Positions 18,167 to 27,385 of a stretch of DNA of 64,000 nt are shown here, in pieces. The position numbers were made by a program, and so were the translations under genes. The stretch's first letter is position 1. Every line of letters starts with the position of its first letter. Origin of the DNA: Lachnospiraceae bacterium A2 (GTDB taxonomy: Bacteria > Bacillota > Clostridia > Lachnospirales > Lachnospiraceae); the NCBI GenBank assembly GCA_000403315.2, contig KE159638.1, positions 511,793 through 575,792 of the forward strand, in the 5' to 3' direction. The notes beneath the pieces were generated by a model, which saw nothing but the letters and a program-made list of their open reading frames with translations, was not told the origin of the DNA and made no database searches.

Positions 18167-21082
18167 ATGATGAAAAAGCGAATGATGGCGTTGTGCTTAG
18201 CGGTAATCCTGCTGTTTTGCACCGAAGCAGAAACTTTATATGCAATGGGAAGTGCCAATGGCCTGCAGGATGCTGGGGCAGGACAGGCTGTGACGCCTGG
18301 GGACAGCGGGGCGGCAGCCGGTGCCATGAGCAGCATAGGGCGTTTGGGGAAAACAGCCACGCCCGGGGATGGCAGCATAGTGACACCCGGGGATGGCAGT
18401 GAGGTGACGCCCGGGGATGGGGAGAAAACGTATACGGTGACTTTTGACTTTGGCGGGGGGACGGTACCGGGAATCCCTGGGACTTCGGTTCAGGTAACGG
18501 TGAAGGAAGGGGAGGATTTGCGTGCAAAGTTTCCCAGCCCAACCAGGACGGGATATAAAATGCTGTGCTGGAAGGATGGTGCAGGGAATGTATATAATTC
18601 GGCAAACCCTCTGCCCGTCCAGTCGGACATGGTATGGACGGCAACTTGGACGCCCATTGTTTATAAGATTAAATTTGCAAAAGGGGGCGGCACTGGCTCC
18701 ATGGCAACCCAGACATTCCGGTACGACGAAAAGAAAAAACTGCCGAAAAATACATTTACACGCAAGGGATATGTGTTTACAGGCTGGAAATATAAAATTG
18801 ACGGGGTACAGCGTACTTGCCTGGATGAAGCGTCTATCCTGAACTTAGTCAGCCAGGACGGGAAGACTGTCACCTTTACGGCTACATGGAAAAGGGGGAC
18901 GTATACCATCCGGTTCCATGCCAATGGCGGGAGCGGGAAAATGAGTACGGCAGCAGCTACTTATGGGAAGACAAAGACGCTGCCTTCCAATAAATTTAAA
19001 CGGTCAGGCTATACCTTTGCAGGATGGAACACAAAGCAAAATGGGAAAGGGACAACCTATGCAAATAAAGCGAAGGTAAAATCCCTGACTGACAAGAATG
19101 GGGCGACGGTAACGCTCTATGCCATGTGGAAAGGCAACCCTTATAAGGTAAAGTACGATGGAAATGGAGCCACCAGCGGGAGCGTGGCGGCCAGCAGCCA
19201 TGTCTACGGTACGGCCAGCACCCTGCATACCAACAAATTTAAGCGGAAAGGCTATACCTTTGCAGGATGGACAACCAGAAAGGATGGGAAAGGCACCGTC
19301 TATAAGGACGGCGGCAAGGTGACAAAGCTTACCACCAAAAAAAATGGCACAGTTACCCTCTACGCCAAATGGAAAGCCGTGAAATATACCATTACATACC
19401 ACACAAACGGCGGGAAAATGGCAAAAAGCGCAAAGAAAACATATACCATCACAAATGCATTTACCCTGCCAAGGCCGTCCCGTAGCGGTTACGATTTTGA
19501 CGGGTGGTATAAGACTTCCAAGTTGACAAAGCGGGTTGGGGAGATAAAGAAAGGGAGCACCGGGAACGTGCACCTGTATGCCAAGTGGGTGCGCTGCACC
19601 AGGAAAGCCAAGGTTGGGGCGGCAAAAATTACAAGCTGCAAGGCAACTGGCACTGGAAAAGTGTCCGTAAAGGTAAAAATAAAAAACAGGATCGCGAGTT
19701 CCGATGATTATTACTACCTGGTGTATATGAACCCCATGAACAAGAAAATATATAAGGCAGCCGCCAAGGCTTACAAGAAAAAAAGCATTACCTACAGCTT
19801 GAAAACATCTGAAAACCAGGGCTATGCCACATCCATGTTTGGGGTTGCTGTTAAGAAAAATGGGAAATACAAGCTTCTCAGCAAGGTTTCCTATGTGGAT
19901 AACCCGGAAAAAGCGGCAGGCAACAAATCTTCCTATAAGCCGGGAAAAACGAAAAAGGGAATCCAGTTTTCCACTTCCATGGAGGAAGTCCTTTCCTGCG
20001 ACGCAAAGCAGAATTTTGTGAATTTTACGGCTGCCATGGTATGCAACGATGGGACAGTGCCCTACGTATACAATGGAAAAACTTATTACTTTAATAACAT
20101 GGAAATGTACCGGGAGATTGTGGCGGAATGCAACCGGAAGGGGATTGTGGTGACAGCCCAGGTAATGCTGGAATGGGTGCCCGGCCATACAGAACTGATT
20201 GCCTCCAAGGCAAGGGCTATCGGCGCAGCACCATTCTATAGCTGGAATGTGACAAGCAACAAGTCACGGGAAAAAATGGAAGCCATCTTTTCCTATCTGG
20301 GCAATGTTTTTGGGAAAAAGAACTGTTATGTGTCCAACTGGGTATTGGGAAATGAGGTCAACAACCCCAAGGGCTGGAATTACAGGGGCAGCATGTCGGA
20401 AACTTCCTATTTCAAGACATATGCCTATGCGTTCCGGGCGCTGTATTATGCAGTGCGCAGCCAGTATTCCAACGCCCATGTGTTCATCTGCATGGATAAT
20501 TACTGGAACACCGCAGAGCCGGGAGGGTTCAGCACCAAACATTCCATTGCAGCCTTCTACAAGCAGCTAAAGAAAATCCAGCCGGGGCTGAAGTGGAACC
20601 TGGCATACCACGCCTATTCCACGCCGCTGACGTACACGAATTTTTGGGAAGGGTATGGGATAACCAACAATGTGCATTCCCCCTACATTACCATGAAGAA
20701 CTTGAATGTGCTGACAAATTATATCAAAAAGACCTATGGGCCTTCCGTGCGGATTATCCTGTCGGAACAGGGGTATTCCTCCACATGGGGTCAGGCAAAC
20801 CAGGCGGCAGCCCTTGCATACAGCTATTATATTGCAGCCTGCAACCCGATGGTAGATGCCTTTATTATAAGAAGCTATGCCGACCATCCCGTAGAGATTG
20901 CCCAAGGCCTGAGGATGGGGATTTCCGGGAAAGAAGCCTTTAAGGTATATAAATATATTGATTCCTCCAAGCACAGCAAGTATACGAAAAAGTACCTTGC
21001 CATGATAGGGGCAAAATCCTGGAGCAAGGCTGTGCCGGGGTACAAGTCTTCAAGGATTACGAAAATGTACCGGAAAACCTGA
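18167..21082 (+). CDS. Secreted InlB-repeat protein with C-terminal DUF5722 glycosidase-like domain
   Basis: 971 residues. A signal peptide (about residues 1-26) is followed by a short linker of VTPGDG-type repeats. Then come five or six Listeria-Bacteroides repeats (about 85-480; each with a YTFAGW-like core), a beta-sandwich-like stretch, and a catalytic-looking domain from about residue 590. That domain has Glu730 in GNEVNNP and Glu867 in IILSEQGYSS, the acid/base and nucleophile spacing of clan A glycoside hydrolases, and looks like DUF5722. It has no LPXTG or membrane tail. The gene is fused to the flippase operon without a gap, so it may trim or bind the exported glycan. An alternative ATG is at 18170. 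Confidence 0.8.
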   Translation: MMKKRMMALCLAVILLFCTEAETLYAMGSANGLQDAGAGQAVTPGDSGAAAGAMSSIGRLGKTATPGDGSIVTPGDGSEVTPGDGEKTYTVTFDFGGGTVPGIPGTSVQVTVKEGEDLRAKFPSPTRTGYKMLCWKDGAGNVYNSANPLPVQSDMVWTATWTPIVYKIKFAKGGGTGSMATQTFRYDEKKKLPKNTFTRKGYVFTGWKYKIDGVQRTCLDEASILNLVSQDGKTVTFTATWKRGTYTIRFHANGGSGKMSTAAATYGKTKTLPSNKFKRSGYTFAGWNTKQNGKGTTYANKAKVKSLTDKNGATVTLYAMWKGNPYKVKYDGNGATSGSVAASSHVYGTASTLHTNKFKRKGYTFAGWTTRKDGKGTVYKDGGKVTKLTTKKNGTVTLYAKWKAVKYTITYHTNGGKMAKSAKKTYTITNAFTLPRPSRSGYDFDGWYKTSKLTKRVGEIKKGSTGNVHLYAKWVRCTRKAKVGAAKITSCKATGTGKVSVKVKIKNRIASSDDYYYLVYMNPMNKKIYKAAAKAYKKKSITYSLKTSENQGYATSMFGVAVKKNGKYKLLSKVSYVDNPEKAAGNKSSYKPGKTKKGIQFSTSMEEVLSCDAKQNFVNFTAAMVCNDGTVPYVYNGKTYYFNNMEMYREIVAECNRKGIVVTAQVMLEWVPGHTELIASKARAIGAAPFYSWNVTSNKSREKMEAIFSYLGNVFGKKNCYVSNWVLGNEVNNPKGWNYRGSMSETSYFKTYAYAFRALYYAVRSQYSNAHVFICMDNYWNTAEPGGFSTKHSIAAFYKQLKKIQPGLKWNLAYHAYSTPLTYTNFWEGYGITNNVHSPYITMKNLNVLTNYIKKTYGPSVRIILSEQGYSSTWGQANQAAALAYSYYIAACNPMVDAFIIRSYADHPVEIAQGLRMGISGKEAFKVYKYIDSSKHSKYTKKYLAMIGAKSWSKAVPGYKSSRITKMYRKT

Positions 21083-21113
21083 AAACCAGCCCTTGGTGCC
21101 AAGTTCTGAAAAG

Positions 21114-21142
21114 TTGACAAGCTTATAGAGGTGTTATATAAT
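21114..21142 (+). promoter_or_regulatory. Consensus sigma-A promoter
   Basis: TTGACA at 21114-21119 and TATAAT at 21137-21142 with a 17-base spacer, a perfect match to consensus in sequence and spacing. It lies 31 bases after the stop of the DUF5722 gene. The predicted start of transcription is near 21149. Confidence 0.85.
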
Positions 21143-21148
21143 AAGACC

Positions 21149-21309
21149 GATACTTTGGTTCTCTTATAGGAAATACCGTGTTACTGTGAAGTGCTAAAGT
21201 GTATGGATTTCCTATAAGAGAAAAACAATTATGCGCAGCTCGCGGAGAGGAAATTTATTGCTTCGCAATCCGCTCGCGCGCGGAGAATGCGCTGTGCGCA
21301 TTCTTTTTT
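21149..21309 (+). ncRNA. Candidate structured small RNA or attenuated leader
   Basis: About 160 bases between a perfect promoter and a strong intrinsic terminator, with no credible reading frame. The 5' half holds a perfect 16-base-pair stem (21159-21174 with 21207-21222, TTCTCTTATAGGAAAT and its complement) around a 32-base loop. The middle has a short ATTGC-TTC-GCAAT hairpin that can be extended by GCGG/CCGC pairing. The 3' end is the terminator at 21284. It could be a free small RNA or a leader that attenuates the secreted-protein gene at 21442. I do not recognise an Rfam family. Confidence 0.5.
21284..21309 (+). terminator. Rho-independent terminator
   Basis: AGAATGCGC (21284-21292), loop TGT, GCGCATTCT (21296-21304), then a run of T to 21309. 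The nine-pair stem is perfect. Confidence 0.85.
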
Positions 21310-21441
21310 ACAAAGATTTTGGCATAACACTGACAGGGTGAAGGGGAGGGCAGCCAGTGCAGCAGGCATTGGTGAAACCATCTTTATAGGTAGAATGCCA
21401 AATTCCGGAAAAATATTTTTTGGGAAAGGTGGATTATGGTT

Positions 21442-23163
21442 ATGGGAAAAAGAAGGAAATTTCTCCAAAGGCTTTTCATGCCTGTGCTGGCTTTCACCCT
21501 TGTGCTTACAGGCGTGCCTTCACAGGGGATCCAAATGGCAGAAGCCGCTGAAATTGAGGAAGTAATCAGTGATTCTTCAGGCAGGGCAGATACCACAGAA
21601 CGGGTGTTTGGAAATGAAGGGGAAACAGACGGGACGGAAGCGCCGGAACGGATGGACAGTTCAGAAGGGGCAGACAGGACGGAAGCGCTGGAGAGAATAG
21701 AAAGGGCAGAAAAAGCAGACAATACTGATACGGCAGGCGGCACATCCAGTACGGATACGGAAAGCCAGCCGGAACAGGCGGACAAGGCAGCCCTTGCAGC
21801 AGCCATCCAGAAAGCAGAAGGGATGCAGGAAGCAGATTATTCCGCAGAAAGCTGGGAAAACCTGCAGGAAGCCCTTGCAGCAGCAAAGGAAACCAACAGC
21901 AAGGCAGACGCAGACCAGGATGATGTGGACGAGGCGGCTGAGAACCTTGAGGCAGCTATGGAGGAATTAGTGAAAGTCCCAGGCAAGCCGGGTTCTGTCA
22001 AGGTAACCTGGAAAGGCAAGAAAAAGGTCAGCGTTACCTGGAAGGGCGCGTCCGATGCGACGGGGTATCTGGTATACCGTTCCTTTAAGAGCAACTCCTC
22101 CGGGTTTAAGCAGGTTGCAGAGGTAGGGGGAACCAGCTACACTGATCAGGCGGCAACCCCGGGCAAGACAGCCTACTACAAGGTGGTAGCAGTGAACGGC
22201 GATGCCCAGGGGGCGGCCAGCAGCGTGAAAAGCACGTATGTGGTAAAGGCGCCTGCCAAGGTAAAGGCAAAGCTTTCCAAAAAAACAGCTACCGTATCTT
22301 TTAAAGCTTCCGCAAAGGCTTCCGGCTATGAAATTTGGTCAAAAACAGATAAAAAATCTTATAAGAAGGCTGCTACCCTGACGTCAGCCAAGAGCGTGAA
22401 GAAGCAATTCAAAAACTTAAAGGGCGGTACTTACTACTATAAAGTAAGGGCTTACAAGAAAAGCGGCGGAAAGAAAATTTATTCGGATTTTGGGAAAGAA
22501 GTAAAGGTAACAGTTTCATTGGGCAACACCATTGAAAATACAAAATCCAAGCTGACAATTGAAGGGGATATTAAGCTTACAGGCACAGGGACAGGCTACC
22601 ATGCAAAGCTTGTTATGCAGACGCCGACTTCTGCGGTATCCTTCGGCATCCAGTACGACCAACATGCAGAAGCTCCCTACACCGGGAAAGCCATGGCATT
22701 GATTGAGAATGTTTCCAATAATAACGTAGGCGGGCAGACATATACAAGGCCCGGCAACAAATCCTTAAAGTTAAATAAGACTTACCACTATATGATGACA
22801 GTGGATGAGCAGGGAAATGGGGATGTATATTTGGATTATGAAAAAATCGGAAGTTTCTCCCAGCCCAATATAGCAAAAGAACTGTGCTATTTAAGGATTG
22901 AAGCATGCGCAAGGTTAAATGGGGACAGCGTAAAAGCCACATTCTCAAACGTAAAATGTAAATGGAATGGGAAATACGACCCAGCTACTGCATTAGGCAG
23001 AGGGCAGTGGGCAGAATTTAAACAGAACCAGGGGCTGAATTATAAGTACGATAAGAAAAACGACAGCTTCCAGATTTATGGGACAGTCCAGGGGATCAAT
23101 GGGGATTGGGATAGCGACTATGAGAGCGTATCCTATTGCCTTCAGTTCCAGGGGCCATATTAA
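21442..23163 (+). CDS. Secreted FIVAR/Fn3-like repeat protein with C-terminal lectin-like domain
   Basis: 573 residues. After a signal peptide (about residues 1-38) comes an acidic linker rich in Glu and Thr, a FIVAR-type helical segment (about 115-185), two Fn3-like beta domains rich in Lys (about 190-360), and a 200-residue C-terminal domain that resembles a concanavalin-like or carbohydrate-binding fold. There is no LPXTG and no C-terminal helix, so surface attachment would be non-covalent. The ATG at 21442 has AAAGGTGG nine bases upstream; the ATG at 21436 is too close. Basic Fn3 domains could bind the anionic wall polymers made by this locus. Confidence 0.78.
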   Translation: MGKRRKFLQRLFMPVLAFTLVLTGVPSQGIQMAEAAEIEEVISDSSGRADTTERVFGNEGETDGTEAPERMDSSEGADRTEALERIERAEKADNTDTAGGTSSTDTESQPEQADKAALAAAIQKAEGMQEADYSAESWENLQEALAAAKETNSKADADQDDVDEAAENLEAAMEELVKVPGKPGSVKVTWKGKKKVSVTWKGASDATGYLVYRSFKSNSSGFKQVAEVGGTSYTDQAATPGKTAYYKVVAVNGDAQGAASSVKSTYVVKAPAKVKAKLSKKTATVSFKASAKASGYEIWSKTDKKSYKKAATLTSAKSVKKQFKNLKGGTYYYKVRAYKKSGGKKIYSDFGKEVKVTVSLGNTIENTKSKLTIEGDIKLTGTGTGYHAKLVMQTPTSAVSFGIQYDQHAEAPYTGKAMALIENVSNNNVGGQTYTRPGNKSLKLNKTYHYMMTVDEQGNGDVYLDYEKIGSFSQPNIAKELCYLRIEACARLNGDSVKATFSNVKCKWNGKYDPATALGRGQWAEFKQNQGLNYKYDKKNDSFQIYGTVQGINGDWDSDYESVSYCLQFQGPY

Positions 23164-23197
23164 GGCATAATTGAATGATAGGTTTATGGACAAGCAT

Positions 23198-23236
23198 CAA
23201 GTAAGCAGCCGCATGGCTGCTTACTTGAAGCTGTTT
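23198..23236 (+). terminator. Probable transcription terminator
   Basis: A perfect 13-pair stem, CAAGTAAGCAGCC (23198-23210) with GGCTGCTTACTTG (23215-23227), loop GCAT. The T-rich tail is interrupted (GTTTGTTTT up to about 23240), so termination could be partial and allow read-through into the next gene. Confidence 0.6.
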
Positions 23237-23276
23237 GTTTTGGGAAAAATGACGTATAAGGAAGGATGGTCGCATC

Positions 23277-25139
23277 ATGGAAGAATCGCTGGTAAAAAAG
23301 ACGCTTCGTATATGGAAAGAGGAAGGCTTTGCTGTAGTTTGCGAAAAAGCGAAAAATAAAATAAAAAATATAGGGAAAGATGAAAACACAGAGATAGCCA
23401 TGGACATATACAGCGCTTGGATTGCCGCAAATGAGGGGGATCTCCTGTCCACGGAAACGCTGTCCTACCACCCATTTTTTTCTGTGGTGATCCCAGTATA
23501 TAATGTAGACAGTACGATGCTGTGCGAATGCATTGATTCTGTATTAGTCCAGACTTACCAAAACTTTGAGGTTGTTTTGGTAGACGATGCGTCCACACAG
23601 GAATCCGTGCGGGAAACGCTCCGCAAATACGAAGGCAGAAATGGGATTACCGTCATTTACCGGGAGGAAAATGGGAATATTTCCCGTGCCACCAATGACG
23701 GGATTGAGGCCGCAAAGGGAGAATTTGTAGCTTTATGTGACTGCGACGACCTGTATGCGCCAAATGCCCTTTATGAAATTGCAAAGAAATTAAATGAAGA
23801 CCCAACGCTAGATTATATTTATTCTGATGAAGACAAAATCAGCGAAGATGGGGAAGTGCGCCGGGATCCGTTTTTTAAGCCGGACTGGTCGCCGGAAACA
23901 TTTATGTCCTATATGTATACCTGCCACATTTCCGTATACCGCAGGACGCTCCTGGAAGAACTTTCCGGGCTCCGGCCGGGATTTGAAGGTTCACAGGATT
24001 ATGACTTAGTATTGCGCGTGATGGAGAAAACTACCCGTATCGGGCATGTTCCCAAAATTCTCTACCACTGGCGTATGCGCAAGGAATCTACGGCAAATGC
24101 CATGACGGCCAAGCCCTATGTGATGCAGGCAACCATTAAGGCCAAGGAAGAAGCGTTACAGCGCCGGGGGCAGGCAGGGGAGCTTACCTTGCTGCCGGAA
24201 ATCACACAGTACCGCGTCACTTATATCCCTCAGGGAAACCCCCTTGTTTCCATTATTATCCCTTCGAAAGACAACCCAGACGTATTGCGGGTATGCCTTA
24301 CCAGTATTGCAGAGCATACAGACTACGGGAACTATGAAGTGGTTATTATAGATAATGGAAGCAGTGAGGAAAATAAGAAGAAAATCGAAGATATGGCCCG
24401 GCAGGCGGAACATGCAGGGGCAATGAAAAAAATAATATATTCTTATCAGCCGATGGAGTTTAATTTTTCAAAAATGTGCAATATTGGCGCCCAGAAAGCC
24501 AGTGGGGAATTGTTGTTGTTTTTAAATGATGACATTGAAATCAGCGGGGCGGTAAAACAGAACCCGAACCTGACAGCGCCAGTAAGCCAATGGCTTTCCA
24601 TATTGGCAGGGCAGGCGCAGGTATCTTATACAGGCGCCGTGGGGTGCAAGCTGTATTATCCGGGCGGCATCCAATTCCAACATGCAGGCGTATTGAACCT
24701 GCCCATTGGGCCCGGGCATTGCCTGTACAACATGGGGGATGATACGAATTATTATTATGGCAGGAACCTTCTGGATTATAATTTCTGTGCAGTGACAGGC
24801 GCCTGCCTTATGGTAGAACGGAAGAAGTTTGACGAAGCAGGCGGGTTTGACGAGGAGCTTGTGGTAGCATATAATGACGTTGCGCTGTGTTTCAGCCTGC
24901 TGGAATTAGGCTACCATAATGTAATCCGCAATGATGTGGCGCTGGTGCACCATGAATCGGTGAGCCGCGGGCTGGACCGTGCATCGGAAGAAAAAGAAGA
25001 ACGCAGGAAACGTGAAATGAAGAAATTATATGAAAAGCACCCGAAGTTTTCCGGCGGCTATGACCCTTGCTACAATCCAAACTTAGTACCGGATAAAGGG
25101 GATTTTTCCTTTAATATGAACCCACATTCCAAAAAATAG
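23277..25139 (+). CDS. Two-domain GT2 glycosyltransferase
   Basis: 620 residues. A basic leader is followed by a first GT2 domain (FFSVVIPVYNVD near residue 65; LCDCDDLY near 155; IYSDEDKI near 182). A second GT2 domain starts with LVSIIIPSKDNPDV near residue 322 and has an intact LFLNDDIEI motif near 412. Both catalytic sites look complete, unlike the related protein at 12984. Two-domain enzymes of this type build rhamnan and related backbones by alternating linkages. It is encoded directly before the Wzm/Wzt exporter genes, so it probably makes the chain they export. AAGGAAGGA precedes the ATG by about nine bases. Confidence 0.87.
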   Translation: MEESLVKKTLRIWKEEGFAVVCEKAKNKIKNIGKDENTEIAMDIYSAWIAANEGDLLSTETLSYHPFFSVVIPVYNVDSTMLCECIDSVLVQTYQNFEVVLVDDASTQESVRETLRKYEGRNGITVIYREENGNISRATNDGIEAAKGEFVALCDCDDLYAPNALYEIAKKLNEDPTLDYIYSDEDKISEDGEVRRDPFFKPDWSPETFMSYMYTCHISVYRRTLLEELSGLRPGFEGSQDYDLVLRVMEKTTRIGHVPKILYHWRMRKESTANAMTAKPYVMQATIKAKEEALQRRGQAGELTLLPEITQYRVTYIPQGNPLVSIIIPSKDNPDVLRVCLTSIAEHTDYGNYEVVIIDNGSSEENKKKIEDMARQAEHAGAMKKIIYSYQPMEFNFSKMCNIGAQKASGELLLFLNDDIEISGAVKQNPNLTAPVSQWLSILAGQAQVSYTGAVGCKLYYPGGIQFQHAGVLNLPIGPGHCLYNMGDDTNYYYGRNLLDYNFCAVTGACLMVERKKFDEAGGFDEELVVAYNDVALCFSLLELGYHNVIRNDVALVHHESVSRGLDRASEEKEERRKREMKKLYEKHPKFSGGYDPCYNPNLVPDKGDFSFNMNPHSKK

Positions 25140-25181
25140 GGTATGCATCACAATAAACAAGAAAAGGGACATGATTGGCAG

Positions 25182-26009
25182 ATGAATGGGAAATCAAAGA
25201 ATATTATTTTAGAAATCATAGAAAACCGCAATATGATTAAAAATTTGGCAAAGAATGATTTCAAGACCAAATTCGCAGGCGCATATTTAGGGATTATCTG
25301 GGCTTTTGTGCAGCCGGTGGTTACCGTGTTTATTTATTGGTTTGTGTTTGACAAGGCGATGGGGGCGCGTGCCTCAATTCGCGGGGAGCTGCCGCTGCCT
25401 TATGTGCTGTGGCTGGTATCTGGCATTGTGCCATGGTTTTTCTTTTCTGACTGCGTCAGTGCAGGGATGGTGTCCCTTGTGGAATATAATTACCTGGTAA
25501 AAAAGGTTGTGTTCAATATTGATATCCTTCCGGTGGTGAAAGCGATATCGTCCATTTTTGTGCATATTTTCTTTATCGTATTTACGGTGGTGCTGTTTGG
25601 GCTGTTTGGGTATGCTCCGGATTTTTATATTTTACAGGCGGCCTATTACAGCTTAGGGGTGCTGGTCCTTGCGCTGGGCATTGCCTACCTGACCAGCGCA
25701 GTGTCCGTATTTTTCCCGGACGTGCGCCAGATGGTTGGGATTGCCCTCCAGATTGGGGTGTGGATGACGCCGATAATGTGGAATATTGATGATATGAAAG
25801 CAAGGATCCCAGATGTTATTATGGTGGTTTTAAAGTGCAATCCCCTGTATTATATTGTCATGGGATACCGGGAAACCTTCATTGATAAAGTGTGGTTTTG
25901 GGAACATCCGGGAATGACGCTTTATTTCTGGGGGTTCACAGCCTTAACCTGCCTGCTGGGCGTTACGGTATTTAAACGCCTGAAAGTCCATTTTGCAGAT
26001 GTGTTATAA
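25182..26009 (+). CDS. ABC polysaccharide exporter, membrane subunit (Wzm/RgpC-like)
   Basis: 275 residues with six membrane helices, starting with an amphipathic N-terminal segment (MIKNLAKNDFKTKF) and AYLGIIWAFVQP, the signature of ABC-2 glycan and teichoic acid exporters. It forms the channel for an undecaprenyl-linked chain together with the ATPase encoded next. The ATG at 25182 has GAAAAGGGA upstream; an in-frame ATG at 25143, four bases after the previous stop, would add 13 residues but lacks a proper ribosome site. RgpC of streptococcal rhamnose polysaccharide clusters is the closest functional analogue. Confidence 0.92.
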   Translation: MNGKSKNIILEIIENRNMIKNLAKNDFKTKFAGAYLGIIWAFVQPVVTVFIYWFVFDKAMGARASIRGELPLPYVLWLVSGIVPWFFFSDCVSAGMVSLVEYNYLVKKVVFNIDILPVVKAISSIFVHIFFIVFTVVLFGLFGYAPDFYILQAAYYSLGVLVLALGIAYLTSAVSVFFPDVRQMVGIALQIGVWMTPIMWNIDDMKARIPDVIMVVLKCNPLYYIVMGYRETFIDKVWFWEHPGMTLYFWGFTALTCLLGVTVFKRLKVHFADVL

Positions 26010-26074
26010 AGGCTGGCAGCCAAAGGCCCGTGCAGTCAGGGAAGGCGGGGAAATTTCAACGGATGGAGAGGAAT

Positions 26075-27346
26075 ATGCAAAAAGTAGCGATTAAGGTGAC
26101 GAATGTCAGTAAAATTTATAAATTATACGATACGCCGGCTGCCCGCCTGAAAGATGCGTTAGGGCTTGCAAGGAAAAAAAATTACCGGGAACATGCGGCG
26201 CTGCATGATGTGACATTAGAGATTAAAAAAGGGGAAACCGTTGGCATTATTGGGACGAACGGTTCCGGCAAATCCACCCTCCTGAAAATTATTACAGGCG
26301 TCATCCGACAGACAGAGGGGGAAGTGGAAGTAGACGGCAGGATTTCAGCGCTGCTGGAGCTTGGTGCCGGGTTCAACATGGAATATACAGGCATTGAGAA
26401 CGTCTACCTGCAAGGGGACATGATGGGCTTCAGCAGGCAGGAAATCGAACAGAAAATGGAAGATATCCTGGGATTTGCAGATATCGGGGATTTTGTCCAC
26501 CAGCCGGTAAAGACGTATTCCAGCGGTATGTTTGTGCGCCTGGCATTTGCGGTGGCAATCAATATTGAGCCGGAAGTCCTGATTGTGGATGAAGCGTTGT
26601 CGGTTGGGGATGTATTTTTTCAGGCGAAATGTTACCGCAAATTCGAGGAATTTAAGAAGCAGGGAAAGACGATTTTGTTTGTCAGCCATGATTTAGGCAG
26701 CATCACCAAATACTGTGACAGGGCAATCCTACTGAATAAGGGGCGGAAAGTGATGGAAGGCACCCCGAAAGAAGCGGTGGACCGTTATAAAATGGCTTTG
26801 GTGGAACAGGAAGAAGCAGACTACAGGGAACATGCCTCTTTGTGGGAAGCCGGAGCTGACAGCGGCAAATGGCGGGAAAAGCTGCCCTTAAACCCAGATA
26901 CCTTGGAGTATGGTGATAAAAAAGCGGAGATTGTGGACTTTGCCATTATGGACAAGACCGGGAAAGTGACAAATATCATTGAGAAGGGCGACCCATTCAC
27001 CGTGAAAGTGAAAGTGAAATTTGCAGAGGATGTGGCGGAGCCTGTGTTTGCATTTACCTTTAAGAACCTGATGGGGATTGAGATTACCGGGACGAATACC
27101 ATGTTTGAAAATGAGGGCGTGGAACCCAGGAAGGCCGGGGATGTGCAGAGCGTTGCATTTACCCAGCGCATGGTCCTGCAAGGCGGGGAGTACCTGCTGT
27201 CATTGGGCTGCACAGGGTATGAGCATGAAACGTTCCAGGTGCACCACCGCCTGTATGACGTTTGCAGCCTGACGGTAATTTCAAATAAGAATACGGTTGG
27301 TTTTTTTGATATGGAATCCACAGTATCTGTGGAAAGCGGTGCATGA
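26075..27346 (+). CDS. ABC polysaccharide exporter, ATPase with glycan-binding domain (Wzt)
   Basis: 423 residues. The ATPase domain has Walker A GTNGSGKSTLL near residue 70, signature YSSGM near 150 and Walker B VLIVDEAL near 170. After about residue 245 there is an extra beta-rich domain of 150 residues like the C-terminal domain of Wzt, which in E. coli O8/O9a reads the modified end of the finished chain before export. This fits the WbdD-like terminator candidate encoded next. The second ATPase of the window (41144) lacks such a domain. GGAGAGG precedes the ATG at 26075; an earlier GTG at 26030 is less likely. Confidence 0.93.
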   Translation: MQKVAIKVTNVSKIYKLYDTPAARLKDALGLARKKNYREHAALHDVTLEIKKGETVGIIGTNGSGKSTLLKIITGVIRQTEGEVEVDGRISALLELGAGFNMEYTGIENVYLQGDMMGFSRQEIEQKMEDILGFADIGDFVHQPVKTYSSGMFVRLAFAVAINIEPEVLIVDEALSVGDVFFQAKCYRKFEEFKKQGKTILFVSHDLGSITKYCDRAILLNKGRKVMEGTPKEAVDRYKMALVEQEEADYREHASLWEAGADSGKWREKLPLNPDTLEYGDKKAEIVDFAIMDKTGKVTNIIEKGDPFTVKVKVKFAEDVAEPVFAFTFKNLMGIEITGTNTMFENEGVEPRKAGDVQSVAFTQRMVLQGGEYLLSLGCTGYEHETFQVHHRLYDVCSLTVISNKNTVGFFDMESTVSVESGA

Positions 27347-27385
27347 CAAAGGAAAACAGGGAAGCATCGGAAGGGGAAGGGAATT

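Noticed and set aside
17635..18402. 255-codon plus-strand frame overlapping the flippase and next gene
   Set aside because: Spans the certain junction of two genes in another frame and has no domain; low-complexity Gly/Ala content.
18290..18425. Short GACGCCTGGGGA-like repeats
   Set aside because: They encode the VTPGDG linker of the secreted protein and stay in frame, so they are protein repeats and not a regulatory array.
19004..20188. 394-codon minus-strand frame inside the DUF5722 gene
   Set aside because: Shadow of a repeat-rich gene; the composition (many Gly, His, Ile, Cys) is unlike neighbouring proteins and no start signal is seen.
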